From: a bacterium
GTDB lineage: Bacteria; Ratteibacteria; UBA8468; B48-G9; DTJG01
Reading direction: 5' to 3'
Length of the DNA: 5,709 bases
Assembly: GCA_026418655.1 (NCBI GenBank)
Contig: JAOAAW010000141.1
Location: 1 to 5,709, forward strand
The position numbers were made by a program, and so were the translations under genes. Each line of letters opens with the position of its first letter. The first letter of the stretch is position 1. A model generated the notes under the pieces. It saw only the letters and a program-made list of their open reading frames with translations. It made no database searches and was not told the DNA's origin. Below are positions 1 through 5,709 of this stretch, piece by piece.

Positions 1-900
1 AGGATTGCATCCTTAATCGGTATTTATCCGCAAAAAATTGTCCTGAATGGAAGAAAAACCACAATAGGTGGCATCGGTAGTGTTTCAACACATCCGGACT
101 TCAGAAATAAAGGATATATGAAAATCCTGATGGATTTTTGCATAGAAGAGATGAAAAAAAGGAACTATTCATTTTCAATTCTCGGTGGTGACAGACAACG
201 ATATAATTTCTGGGGATATGAAACATGTGGAACAAATGCTGTCATTACAATAACCCAGAGATCCTGCGAAAAATCAGGGATGACTGAAATGGTACCATTA
301 TATAGATATGATGGTTCAATTGAAACACTTAAAAAAATAAAGGAATCATACGATAAATTTCCATGTCATGTGGAAAGAACCATTGGCTGGTTGAGAAAAA
401 TATTTGACGATAGGATACATACCCAGCTATATTTTACAAAAACAAAAGGTGGTTTTGCCTATGCGGTGGCTGTCGGAGAAAGAACAGAAAGAAAAATTGT
501 AGAACTGGGTGGTAATAGCAATCTCTGGTGTCCCCTGATTTATTCCCTTCTTAAGAGATGGAATTTTAATGGAGTTGATGTGCTTTTTCCTGCAAATATC
601 CCTGAAGTAAACATTCTATTGAAACATGCAAGCTGGTTCATTATGCAACCTTTTTTTATGATAAAAATCCTTTCTTTCAAAGAAACAATTGAGTTTTTAT
701 TTGGAAAAAACTTTGGTCAAGAATATACATTAAAGATAACCGAAACAAAGGAAGTTTCAGGTTACGGAAAAAGATTAATTGAATTTGACGAAAAAAAGTG
801 GGTGAGAATTCTTTTTGGACCTTTTTTGACTGAAGCGCCTGACTTTTTGAAAAGATTCTTACCATCTCAATTTCACTGGTGGTTTCTTGACCATATTTAA
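1..900 (+). CDS. Eis-like GNAT N-acetyltransferase, 5' end cut by window edge
   Basis: The frame is open from base 1 to the TAA at 898-900, giving 299 visible residues; the internal ATG at 118 is not the real start because the conserved acetyl-CoA-binding region lies before it. Visible near the start is GNAT motif A (GSVSTHPDFRNKGYM, visible residues 26-40), with the R-x-x-G pyrophosphate-binding turn, followed by LGGDRQRYNFWGYE, a signature I associate with Eis-like (COG4552) acetyltransferases. These are usually about 390-400 residues with a second degenerate GNAT domain and an SCP2-like C-terminal domain, so roughly the first 70-100 residues are missing. The family transfers acetyl from acetyl-CoA to amines such as aminoglycosides or protein lysines, but the substrate here cannot be told. 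No signal peptide or membrane segment is seen in the visible part. It is convergent with the permease gene and overlaps its last 4 bases. Family assignment is fairly sure; function is open. Confidence 0.85.
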   Translation, partial: RIASLIGIYPQKIVLNGRKTTIGGIGSVSTHPDFRNKGYMKILMDFCIEEMKKRNYSFSILGGDRQRYNFWGYETCGTNAVITITQRSCEKSGMTEMVPLYRYDGSIETLKKIKESYDKFPCHVERTIGWLRKIFDDRIHTQLYFTKTKGGFAYAVAVGERTERKIVELGGNSNLWCPLIYSLLKRWNFNGVDVLFPANIPEVNILLKHASWFIMQPFFMIKILSFKETIEFLFGKNFGQEYTLKITETKEVSGYGKRLIEFDEKKWVRILFGPFLTEAPDFLKRFLPSQFHWWFLDHI

Positions 901-2120
901 AAATCTGGTGTAGAATAGCCAGTTGCTGCAAGTATCTTTTTTATTTCTGCTTTATTATCAAATTCACTGCATATTCTGACTTCCTTTCTATTTACATTCA
1001 CCTCAACATTCTTTACTCCTTTGATTGAGTATAAACCATCCTTAATTCTCTTTGCACAGTTTGAACATGAAATATCAGGAACACTGAAAATAAAGTGGTA
1101 TTTACATCTTCTGCAAACTACTTTTTTTCTTAAAACCTCAATCATAGAATTTAATGAAAATCCGATGAGTAAGAAAGAGGAAAGATATGACAGTAATGAA
1201 AAATCTTTGTGTTTGTGAAAAGATTCAGACACATTGATGCTATAATTGTTCACGATAGTATCAAAAAGAAAACCTGACAATATCGATCCAACAATAACGG
1301 TCGTGATATATATAATAAAACTCTTTTTTCCGAGCATCTTTTCAACAAACAACATTGTAACTGAATTTGTTGCAGGACCAACAATCAAAAAAACAAGCCC
1401 TGCTCCAGGACTCATACCTTTGGCTATCAAAGATGCAGCAATTGGAATTGAACCTGTTGCACAAACATATAATGGCAGTCCAACCACCAACATTAATAGG
1501 TATGTCAGCCATCTATTATCCGTATATCCTGATATAATTTCATCAGGGACAAGGTATGATATCGTTCCACCAATTAAAACTCCCCAGAATATCCATTTTG
1601 CAATTGAACCATATAATTCCACAAACGCATATCTGAAAGCAGCAGGAATTGTTGATTCTGAACAAGAAATACTATCTTCCAGAATATTTTTTCTGTCAGT
1701 TAATTCATCTTTGGGAAAAATATCGGTCAAAACCCCGGCAAAAAATCCAATTATAATACTGACACCTATTCTAAAAATCATAAAGATACCACCCAGAAGT
1801 CCATATGTAGCAAATATTGAATCTATTCCTGTGGTTGGCGTGGCTATCAAAAAAGCAATCACAGAACCTTTAGTAGCACCATATTTATACAAAGTAGAAG
1901 CAGGCGGTAAAACACCACAGGAACAAAGCGGAAGCGGTACACCGAATAAAACCGCTTTAATAATGGATGAAATTCCTTTTTTTCCGAGATGCTTGAAAAT
2001 AAACTCTGTTTTCAAAAATATATGAATAAAACCGGCAAATAAAAATCCAAGAACAAGATAAAAACTCATCTGTAAAAATAATGTCCATGCTTCTCTTATA
2101 ATTCCAGCAATGTGGTTCAT
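897..2120 (-). CDS. SO_0444/UPF0718-type metal efflux permease with C-terminal HMA domain
   Basis: This 407-residue protein is polytopic, with about eight or nine hydrophobic segments between residues 12 and 330. Family hallmarks are GVPLPLCSCGVLPP (60-73, C66/C68), ATPTTG (93-98), CATGSIPIAASL (220-231) and GPATN (248-252), typical of the permease family that includes the SO_0444 Cu/Zn efflux proteins and the related ArsP/YraQ proteins. After the last membrane segment come CRRC (336-339), then an HMA-like fold (about 341-405) with metal-binding C352-S-N-C355 and the usual ending ATGYSTPDF. The HMA loop reads DISCSNC rather than the common GMTCxxC. A likely role is export of soft metal ions across the inner membrane, with the tail as sensor or delivery domain. 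The ATG lies 11 bp after the larE stop and has no clear Shine-Dalgarno sequence; upstream in-frame codons offer no better start, so translation probably depends on coupling. The substrate is inferred from the family only. Confidence 0.88.
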   Translation of the reverse strand: MNHIAGIIREAWTLFLQMSFYLVLGFLFAGFIHIFLKTEFIFKHLGKKGISSIIKAVLFGVPLPLCSCGVLPPASTLYKYGATKGSVIAFLIATPTTGIDSIFATYGLLGGIFMIFRIGVSIIIGFFAGVLTDIFPKDELTDRKNILEDSISCSESTIPAAFRYAFVELYGSIAKWIFWGVLIGGTISYLVPDEIISGYTDNRWLTYLLMLVVGLPLYVCATGSIPIAASLIAKGMSPGAGLVFLIVGPATNSVTMLFVEKMLGKKSFIIYITTVIVGSILSGFLFDTIVNNYSINVSESFHKHKDFSLLSYLSSFLLIGFSLNSMIEVLRKKVVCRRCKYHFIFSVPDISCSNCAKRIKDGLYSIKGVKNVEVNVNRKEVRICSEFDNKAEIKKILAATGYSTPDF

Positions 2121-2131
2121 TGGCTTCGAGC

Positions 2132-2935
2132 TCAGGATATGGATCTGTTCATACTGCCTGAGATGTATCCTTCAAGATCCACAGTTATGTATTGATAACC
2201 AATCTTTCTAAAATTTTGCACTATTTTTTCTCTCAGTTGAATGAGTTTTTGTATTTCAGATGTATCAACTTCAATCCTGCATAGATTGCCATAATCCCTT
2301 ACCCTGACAATATTGAATCCTGATTTTTTCAGATACTGTTCTGCATTAGATATTCTTTTAAGACGTTCTTTTGTTATCTTCTGTCCGTAGGGAATTCTTG
2401 AGGCAAGACAGGCCATCTGCGGTTTATTCCAGGTAGGAAGTCCAATTTTTCTTGACAAATTTCTTATGTCCCTTTTGTTTAACTCTGCCATCTGTAATGG
2501 TGATATAACACCGTATATTGTTTTTGCCCTATTTCCGGGCCTATAATCCGAAAGATCATCAAAATTTGAACCATCAGCAATGGCATTGAAACCATTATTC
2601 TTTGCAATTTTTGACATTTTTGAAAAAAGGTCTTTTTTACAATAAAAGCATCGCTCTTTTGAATTATCAACGAATTTTTTGTCTGATAGCTTGCTGGAAA
2701 AATAAGTGAAAACCTTCACTCCAATAGATTTTGCGAAATTTACCGCAAATTTAATCTCTTCTAAAGGATAAACCTCTGCCTTTTCAATAAAAGCCGCTAC
2801 ATTTTCTTTGCCAAGGCAATCAACTGCTGAACGTAGTAAAAAGGTACTATCAACTCCTCCGGAATAGGCGATAAGTATCTTTTTGCTTTCTTTTAAGATT
2901 TTTTCAAGTTTTCTCTTTTTTTCTTGAATGGTCAT
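2132..2935 (-). CDS. larE: LarE-type ATP-dependent sulfur transferase, three-cysteine form
   Basis: The protein has 267 residues, a normal LarE length. It has the PP-loop SGGVDS (25-30) that binds ATP, the DGSNFDDLSDYRPG segment (121-134), SPL (145-147), KPQMACLASRIPYG (171-184) and the family's closing DLEGYISGSMN (253-263). LarE adenylates the nicotinate-derived carboxylates made by LarB and inserts sulfur during synthesis of the nickel-pincer cofactor of lactate racemase. In the Lactobacillus plantarum enzyme Cys176 is sacrificed as sulfur donor; here C176 is at the equivalent site, and C96/C99 (RCFYC) add a CxxC. That three-cysteine set marks the class thought to hold a [4Fe-4S] cluster and take sulfur from outside. 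The start is fixed by an in-frame TGA two codons upstream; its ATGA overlaps the stop of the preceding Nfu-type gene. No larA, larB or larC is in the window, so the actual substrate is uncertain although the family call is firm. Confidence 0.93.
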   Translation of the reverse strand: MTIQEKKRKLEKILKESKKILIAYSGGVDSTFLLRSAVDCLGKENVAAFIEKAEVYPLEEIKFAVNFAKSIGVKVFTYFSSKLSDKKFVDNSKERCFYCKKDLFSKMSKIAKNNGFNAIADGSNFDDLSDYRPGNRAKTIYGVISPLQMAELNKRDIRNLSRKIGLPTWNKPQMACLASRIPYGQKITKERLKRISNAEQYLKKSGFNIVRVRDYGNLCRIEVDTSEIQKLIQLREKIVQNFRKIGYQYITVDLEGYISGSMNRSIS

Positions 2936-3174
2936 TCCTCAACATTCACAACATTTTTTATTTCAGGAACCCTGTCTTTTATAATCTTTTCAACCCGCAT
3001 CTTAAGGGTCAGTTGTGCAAATGGACAGCCTGCACAACTTCCAGTAAGTTTCACCTTTGCTGTATCATTTGAAACATCAACAAGTTCACAATCCCCACCT
3101 TCCATTTGAAGAAAGCCTCTTATTTCCTTCAGCGCTTCTTCAACTTTTGATTTAAGCTCTTCATTTGAAGCCAT
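2932..3174 (-). CDS. NifU C-terminal-domain (Nfu-type) Fe-S carrier protein
   Basis: This 80-residue protein is a complete stand-alone Nfu domain. It shows an N-terminal helix (ELKSKVEEALKEIRGFL), then MEGGDCELVDV (24-34), the strand AKVKLTGSC, and the cluster-binding C47-A-G-C50-P motif followed by an amphipathic helix ending PEIKNVVNVEE. Proteins of this type bind a labile [4Fe-4S] cluster, usually between two subunits, and hand it to target enzymes in the cytosol. C29 in GGDC is an extra cysteine, where many relatives have valine or isoleucine. It follows nifU by 8 bp and has a strong Shine-Dalgarno AGGGGG overlapping the nifU stop. Its own TGA overlaps the larE ATG (ATGA), suggesting coupled translation. 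In Azotobacter-type NifU this domain is fused to the scaffold domain; here the two are separate genes. Identity is secure; the client enzymes are inferred. Confidence 0.94.
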   Translation of the reverse strand: MASNEELKSKVEEALKEIRGFLQMEGGDCELVDVSNDTAKVKLTGSCAGCPFAQLTLKMRVEKIIKDRVPEIKNVVNVEE

Positions 3175-3178
3175 TTAG

Positions 3179-3184
3179 CCCCCT
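3179..3184 (-). promoter_or_regulatory. Shine-Dalgarno site of the Nfu-type gene
   Basis: On the minus strand AGGGGG lies 4 bases before the ATG and overlaps the TAG stop of nifU. It is G-rich and strong in an otherwise AT-rich region, and supports the short 80-residue reading of the gene. Confidence 0.7.
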
Positions 3185-3575
3185 ATGTTTTTGACCTCTG
3201 TCTTTCTCTGTAATCATTAATGGCTGCTTTCAGTCCCTGTTCAGCAAGAAGAGAACAATGCTTTTTTAATGGTGGCAGACCTTCCAGAATTTCTATAACA
3301 TCCTGGTTGGTAATCTTTTCTGCTTCTTCAAGAGTTTTACCTTTCGCAAGTTCTGTGATCACAGAACTTGTTGCAACAGCTGCGCCACAGCCAAAAGTTT
3401 CAAATTTAATATCTTCAATTATTTCTTGATTTTCATTGTTTTTGCCAATCTTTATGTAAATCCACATCACATCACCACATACAGGATTTCCTACCTTCCC
3501 TATTCCATCGGCGTTTTCAATTCTTCCCATGTTTCGTGGATTTTTAAAATGATCAAGAAGTTTCTCGCTATACAT
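3183..3575 (-). CDS. nifU: NifU/IscU-type Fe-S cluster assembly scaffold
   Basis: The 130-residue protein matches the IscU/NifU N-terminal domain over its full length. The three cluster-ligand cysteines are C33 (GNPVCGD), C63 (TFGCGAAVATSS) and C107 (KKHCSLLAEQGLKAAI), and the conserved aspartate that promotes cluster release is D35. The N-terminus MYSEKLLDHFKNPRNMG is the usual family opening and supports the chosen start, as does the Shine-Dalgarno AAAGGTG five bases upstream. It receives sulfur from NifS and iron to assemble [2Fe-2S] or [4Fe-4S] clusters in the cytosol. LPPLK (100-104) sits where IscU has LPPVK, the HscA-binding site, but no hscA/hscB is seen here. The central ferredoxin domain of nitrogen-fixation NifU is absent, so this is the housekeeping type. 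Residues 69-77 are encoded by a perfect 24-bp palindrome, listed separately. Confidence 0.96.
   Translation of the reverse strand: MYSEKLLDHFKNPRNMGRIENADGIGKVGNPVCGDVMWIYIKIGKNNENQEIIEDIKFETFGCGAAVATSSVITELAKGKTLEEAEKITNQDVIEILEGLPPLKKHCSLLAEQGLKAAINDYRERQRSKT
3347..3370. repeat. Perfect 24-bp palindrome inside nifU
   Basis: The left arm CAAGTTCTGTGA is followed directly by its exact reverse complement TCACAGAACTTG, with no mismatch and no spacer. It encodes T69 to A77 of NifU, part of the conserved ATSSVITELAKG stretch. The centre is TGATCA, containing GATC. In RNA it could fold into a stem of about 10 bp with a GAUC loop. A 12-bp arm is not expected by chance in a window this size, although the protein motif constrains some bases. 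No U-tract follows, so it is not an intrinsic terminator. A function is not known. Confidence 0.9.
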
Positions 3576-3580
3576 CTTTT

Positions 3581-3587
3581 CACCTTT
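3581..3587 (-). promoter_or_regulatory. Shine-Dalgarno site of nifU
   Basis: On the minus strand AAAGGTG lies 5 bases before the nifU ATG and touches the nadA stop codon. It confirms the nifU start and suggests nifU can be translated on its own as well as by ribosomes leaving nadA. Confidence 0.75.
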
Positions 3588-4495
3588 TAAATGTATTTTA
3601 TCATTGATTCAAGTGCGTGTTTTGCTTTTTTTACTATTTCATCTGAAAGAATAACTTCATTTGTCTCCTTTTCCATACATTCTTTTAATCTTTCCAGAGT
3701 CGTCTTTTTCATGTTGAAACATACCCTTGCTGCACCAAGAGAAAAAAACTCTTTTTCGGGGTTTTCTTTTTTCAGCCTATAGATGAGTCCCTCCTCTGTG
3801 CCTATGATGAATTTTTTTGATTGAGATTCTTTTGCCCTTTTAAGCATTCCTGACGTAGAAAGAACAAAATCAGCATTATCCTGAATTTCTGGGTCACATT
3901 CAGGATGAACTATTATTTCTGCATCAGGGTATCTTTCTCTTCCCTTCTTTAAATCATTTAGTGTAAACATCCTGTGAACAAAACAGTACCCATCCCATAA
4001 AATCAATCTTTTTTCTGGTACCTGCTTCTGTACAAAGTACCCGAGGTTTTTATCGGGCAAAAATATCACTGTATCAACAGGAATATTTTTCACAATCTTT
4101 GGAGCATTTGATGAAGTACAACAAACATCAGAAACAGCTTTCACTTCTGCTGAAGTATTAACATAGGAAACCACAGGCACTCCTGGATTTTCCTCTTTCA
4201 ATTTCAAAACATCTTCAACCTTTGCCATATCAGCAAGAGGACACCCTGCATCATAAGCCGGTAATAAAACCTTCTTTTCTTGATTCAAAATTTTTGCTGT
4301 CTCTGCCATAAATCTTACACCACAAAAAACAATCATAGCAGCATCTTTTACCTCTGTTGCTTTTCTGGCAAGTTCAAGGCTATCTCCTGTAAAATCTGCC
4401 AAATCCTGTATTTCAGGAATCTGATAATTATGAGCAAGGACTACAGCATTTTTCTCTATTTTCAGTTTTTTTATCTGGTCAACAATTTTTTCCAT
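3587..4495 (-). CDS. nadA: Quinolinate synthase NadA, [4Fe-4S] enzyme of NAD synthesis
   Basis: NadA condenses iminoaspartate with dihydroxyacetone phosphate to quinolinate, the precursor of NAD, using a [4Fe-4S] cluster. The 302-residue length fits the short form known from Thermotoga and Pyrococcus. The likely cluster ligands are C85 (DAGCPLAD), C171 (GYCFVH) and C259 (VCFNMK), whose spacing of 86 and 88 agrees with those enzymes. Active-site candidates include H22 and Y24 (AHNYQ), S39 (GDSL), Y111 and N113 (YVNT), and H197-P-E199. DVCCTSSNA (123-131) is also conserved. The start ATG shares one base with the nifS stop (TAATG), so translation is probably coupled; the Shine-Dalgarno is weak (a GGA about 10 bases upstream). 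No nadB, aspartate dehydrogenase or nadC is in the window. Pairing with nifS recalls the Bacillus subtilis nifS-nad locus, where NifS is needed to equip NadA with its cluster. Confidence 0.98.
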   Translation of the reverse strand: MEKIVDQIKKLKIEKNAVVLAHNYQIPEIQDLADFTGDSLELARKATEVKDAAMIVFCGVRFMAETAKILNQEKKVLLPAYDAGCPLADMAKVEDVLKLKEENPGVPVVSYVNTSAEVKAVSDVCCTSSNAPKIVKNIPVDTVIFLPDKNLGYFVQKQVPEKRLILWDGYCFVHRMFTLNDLKKGRERYPDAEIIVHPECDPEIQDNADFVLSTSGMLKRAKESQSKKFIIGTEEGLIYRLKKENPEKEFFSLGAARVCFNMKKTTLERLKECMEKETNEVILSDEIVKKAKHALESMIKYI

Positions 4496-5655
4496 TATTT
4501 TTTGTTCCAGAAGGGCGACATCTTCCTGAGTTTTTCAACAATTGCAGGTAAAATTTCAGCTGTTTTTTCTATGTCTTCTATTGTGTTTGACCTTCCCAAA
4601 CTGAACCTTAACGAACCATGCGCTATCTCTGGAGGAATACCAAGCGCAAGAAGAACATGTGATGGCTCAAGTGAACCAGAGGTACATGCCGAACCAGAGG
4701 AAGCACATATGCCTTGAAAATCAAGATGCAGCAGCATGCTTTCTCCTTCAACATACTTCACGCATATATTCAGAGTGTTATAAAGCCGTTTTTCAGGGTG
4801 TCCGTTAACAATGATTTCAGGAATTCTTTCCATAAGTAATTTTTCAAGATTATCCCTGAGTTCCTTTTCTTTTGATGCATCCTGCAACATTTGTTTTTCA
4901 GCAATTTCACACGCCTTTCCAAGTCCAACTATGGCAGGAACATTTTCTGTACCAGGCCTTAATCCTTTTTCCTGATGTCCACCGTAAAATATTGGTCTGA
5001 ACTTTACTCCCTTTCTGACATAAAGAGCGCCAATCCCCTTTGGTCCATAAAATTTGTGGGCTGACAGTGAAAAAAAGTCTACATTTAATTTTTTTACAGA
5101 TACTGGAATTTTTCCTGCAACCTGAACACCGTCACAGTGAAATAATACATTATTTTCTCTTGCAATCTTTCCTATTTCTTCAATTGGTTCAATGGTCCCT
5201 ATTTCATTATTGGCTGCCATAATGGAAATAAGAATCGTTTTATCTGTAATTGCTTTTCTCACATCGTCAGGATCGATCAACCCGTACCTGTCAACTGGCA
5301 GGTAAGTAACCTGAAAACCCATGTGTTTTTCTAGGAACTTACATACATTCAAAACCGCGTGATGTTCAATTAAAGAGGTAATTATGTGGTCACCTTTGCT
5401 TTTTCTTAGATAAGCAGTACCTATGATTGCTATATTGTTACTCTCTGTACCACCTGATGTAAAAATTATTTCTTCAGATGAAGCGTCAAGTAATCCTGCC
5501 ACCTGTCTTCTTGCATTTTCAATAGCCTGTTTTGCTTGCTGGGAAGGTGCGTAAATTGATGAAGGATTAAAAAATTTTTCGTTAAACCATTTTTTCATCT
5601 CTTCAAAAACTTCAACATCACAGGGTGTGGTTGCATTATGGTCAAGGTATATCAT
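4495..5655 (-). CDS. nifS: Cysteine desulfurase NifS, group I, PLP-dependent
   Basis: The 386-residue protein is a full-length NifS/IscS-type enzyme, which removes sulfur from L-cysteine, leaving alanine and an enzyme persulfide for Fe-S assembly. It opens with the standard MIYLDHNATTP. PLP-site residues are H99 (IEHHA), D175 and Q178 (HCDGVQVAG) and the Schiff-base lysine K201 (SLSAHKFYGPKG). The catalytic cysteine is C324 in SSGSACTSG, on the long mobile loop of group I enzymes, which suits direct sulfur transfer to a NifU/IscU scaffold. FTSGGTESNN (65-74) and RPGTENVP (233-240) are also typical. The start is supported by the family N-terminus and a good Shine-Dalgarno (AAAGGA, 7 bases before ATG). 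It is the first visible gene of the minus-strand block, and its stop overlaps the nadA start by one base. Whether it serves NadA, LarE or all Fe-S proteins of the cell cannot be told; the nearby nifU favours a general role. Confidence 0.97.
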   Translation of the reverse strand: MIYLDHNATTPCDVEVFEEMKKWFNEKFFNPSSIYAPSQQAKQAIENARRQVAGLLDASSEEIIFTSGGTESNNIAIIGTAYLRKSKGDHIITSLIEHHAVLNVCKFLEKHMGFQVTYLPVDRYGLIDPDDVRKAITDKTILISIMAANNEIGTIEPIEEIGKIARENNVLFHCDGVQVAGKIPVSVKKLNVDFFSLSAHKFYGPKGIGALYVRKGVKFRPIFYGGHQEKGLRPGTENVPAIVGLGKACEIAEKQMLQDASKEKELRDNLEKLLMERIPEIIVNGHPEKRLYNTLNICVKYVEGESMLLHLDFQGICASSGSACTSGSLEPSHVLLALGIPPEIAHGSLRFSLGRSNTIEDIEKTAEILPAIVEKLRKMSPFWNKK

Positions 5656-5709
5656 AATACCGTCCTTTCAGTTCAGAATTTAATTTTTATAGCCCTCACC
5701 ATACATCCC
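5656..5709 (-). other. nifS leader region, possibly holding the end of an upstream gene
   Basis: The 54 bases upstream of nifS hold its Shine-Dalgarno site and little else that is certain. Read on the minus strand from the edge, one frame gives GMYGEGYKN then TAA and another gives GCMVRAIKIKF then TGA; either could be the tail of a preceding gene of the same operon, but neither is recognisable. A TATAAA lies at 5686-5691, but its -35 position falls at the edge, so a promoter cannot be claimed. Confidence 0.3.
5663..5668 (-). promoter_or_regulatory. Shine-Dalgarno site of nifS
   Basis: On the minus strand AAAGGA stands 7 bases before the nifS ATG, a near-ideal ribosome binding site. It is one of the three strong sites in the block and fixes the nifS start, in line with nifS being the first gene here or following a non-overlapping upstream gene. 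Confidence 0.8.

Noticed and set aside
905..922. Small inverted repeat CTGG/CCAG just after the acetyltransferase stop, considered as its terminator
   Set aside because: The stem is 4 bp with a 10-base loop, too weak, and there is no following T-tract.
677..931. An 84-codon minus-strand open frame over the end of the acetyltransferase gene
   Set aside because: It overlaps both convergent genes and its sequence has no family features, so it is a shadow frame.
1246..2025. A 259-codon open frame on the plus strand opposite the permease gene
   Set aside because: It is the antisense shadow of a gene with clear membrane-family motifs. Its translation has no recognisable domain and no convincing ribosome binding site.
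2131..2180. Inverted repeats CTCAGG/CCTGAG (2131-2136, 2157-2162) and GGATCT/AGATCC (2141-2146, 2175-2180) at the 3' end of larE, considered as a terminator or attenuator
   Set aside because: The stems are only 6 bp with loops of 20 or more bases, the two pairs are mutually exclusive in part, and no U-tract follows. They mostly fall in the conserved larE C-terminus.
3351..3366. TGTGATCACA within the nifU palindrome as a CRP/FNR-type binding site
   Set aside because: CRP sites need a 6-bp spacer between TGTGA and TCACA, and FNR sites a 4-bp spacer between TTGAT and ATCAA; here the half-sites abut with no spacer, and the site is inside a coding region.
4280..4717. A 145-codon open frame on the plus strand opposite nadA and nifS
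   Set aside because: It spans the junction of two well-identified genes on the other strand and its product is low-complexity Phe/Ser/Cys-rich, as expected of an antisense frame in AT-rich DNA.
5686..5691. TATAAA on the minus strand as a -10 box for nifS
   Set aside because: The matching -35 would lie at or beyond the window edge, and such hexamers are common in AT-rich DNA.

Overview
This is an AT-rich, densely packed bacterial window with seven genes and almost no intergenic DNA. Six of them lie head to tail on the minus strand, from about 5655 down to 897. The seventh, cut by the left edge, runs on the plus strand from 1 to 900 and meets the minus-strand block tail to tail with a 4-bp overlap. 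Lys-rich proteins, frequent AGA/AGG and ATA codons, and the reliance on oxygen-sensitive Fe-S chemistry fit a low-GC, probably anaerobic bacterium. Nothing here (no rRNA, no lineage-specific marker) allows a phylum to be named.

Layout in the direction of minus-strand transcription: nifS (cysteine desulfurase, 5655-4495), nadA (quinolinate synthase, 4495-3587), nifU (IscU-type Fe-S scaffold, 3575-3183), a stand-alone NifU C-terminal-domain (Nfu-type) protein (3174-2932), larE (ATP-dependent sulfur transferase, 2935-2132), and a membrane permease of the SO_0444/UPF0718 type with a C-terminal heavy-metal-associated (HMA) domain (2120-897). Every junction is a short overlap or a gap of 11 bp or less, so a single transcript with coupled translation is likely. 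A promoter, if local, would lie at or beyond the right edge; only 54 bp upstream of nifS are visible.

The genes make sense together. NifS takes sulfur from cysteine, NifU builds the cluster and the Nfu-type protein can carry it. NadA needs a [4Fe-4S] cluster to make quinolinate for NAD. LarE here has the three-cysteine arrangement (C96, C99, C176) expected of the cluster-dependent form of this enzyme, so it may be a second client of the same machinery. The partners usually needed for the final products are not in the window: no nadB/nadC, no larB/larC/larA. The permease is probably a metal (Cu/Zn-type) exporter; its link to the Fe-S genes rests only on position.

The plus-strand gene is the C-terminal three quarters or so of an Eis-like (COG4552-type) GNAT acetyltransferase. 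I see no RNA gene, CRISPR array, insertion sequence or convincing terminator. The most striking non-coding pattern is a perfect 24-bp palindrome inside nifU. I do not see a clearly new biological system; the best lead is the cluster-type LarE placed without larB/larC in an Fe-S/NAD operon ending in an HMA-tailed permease.
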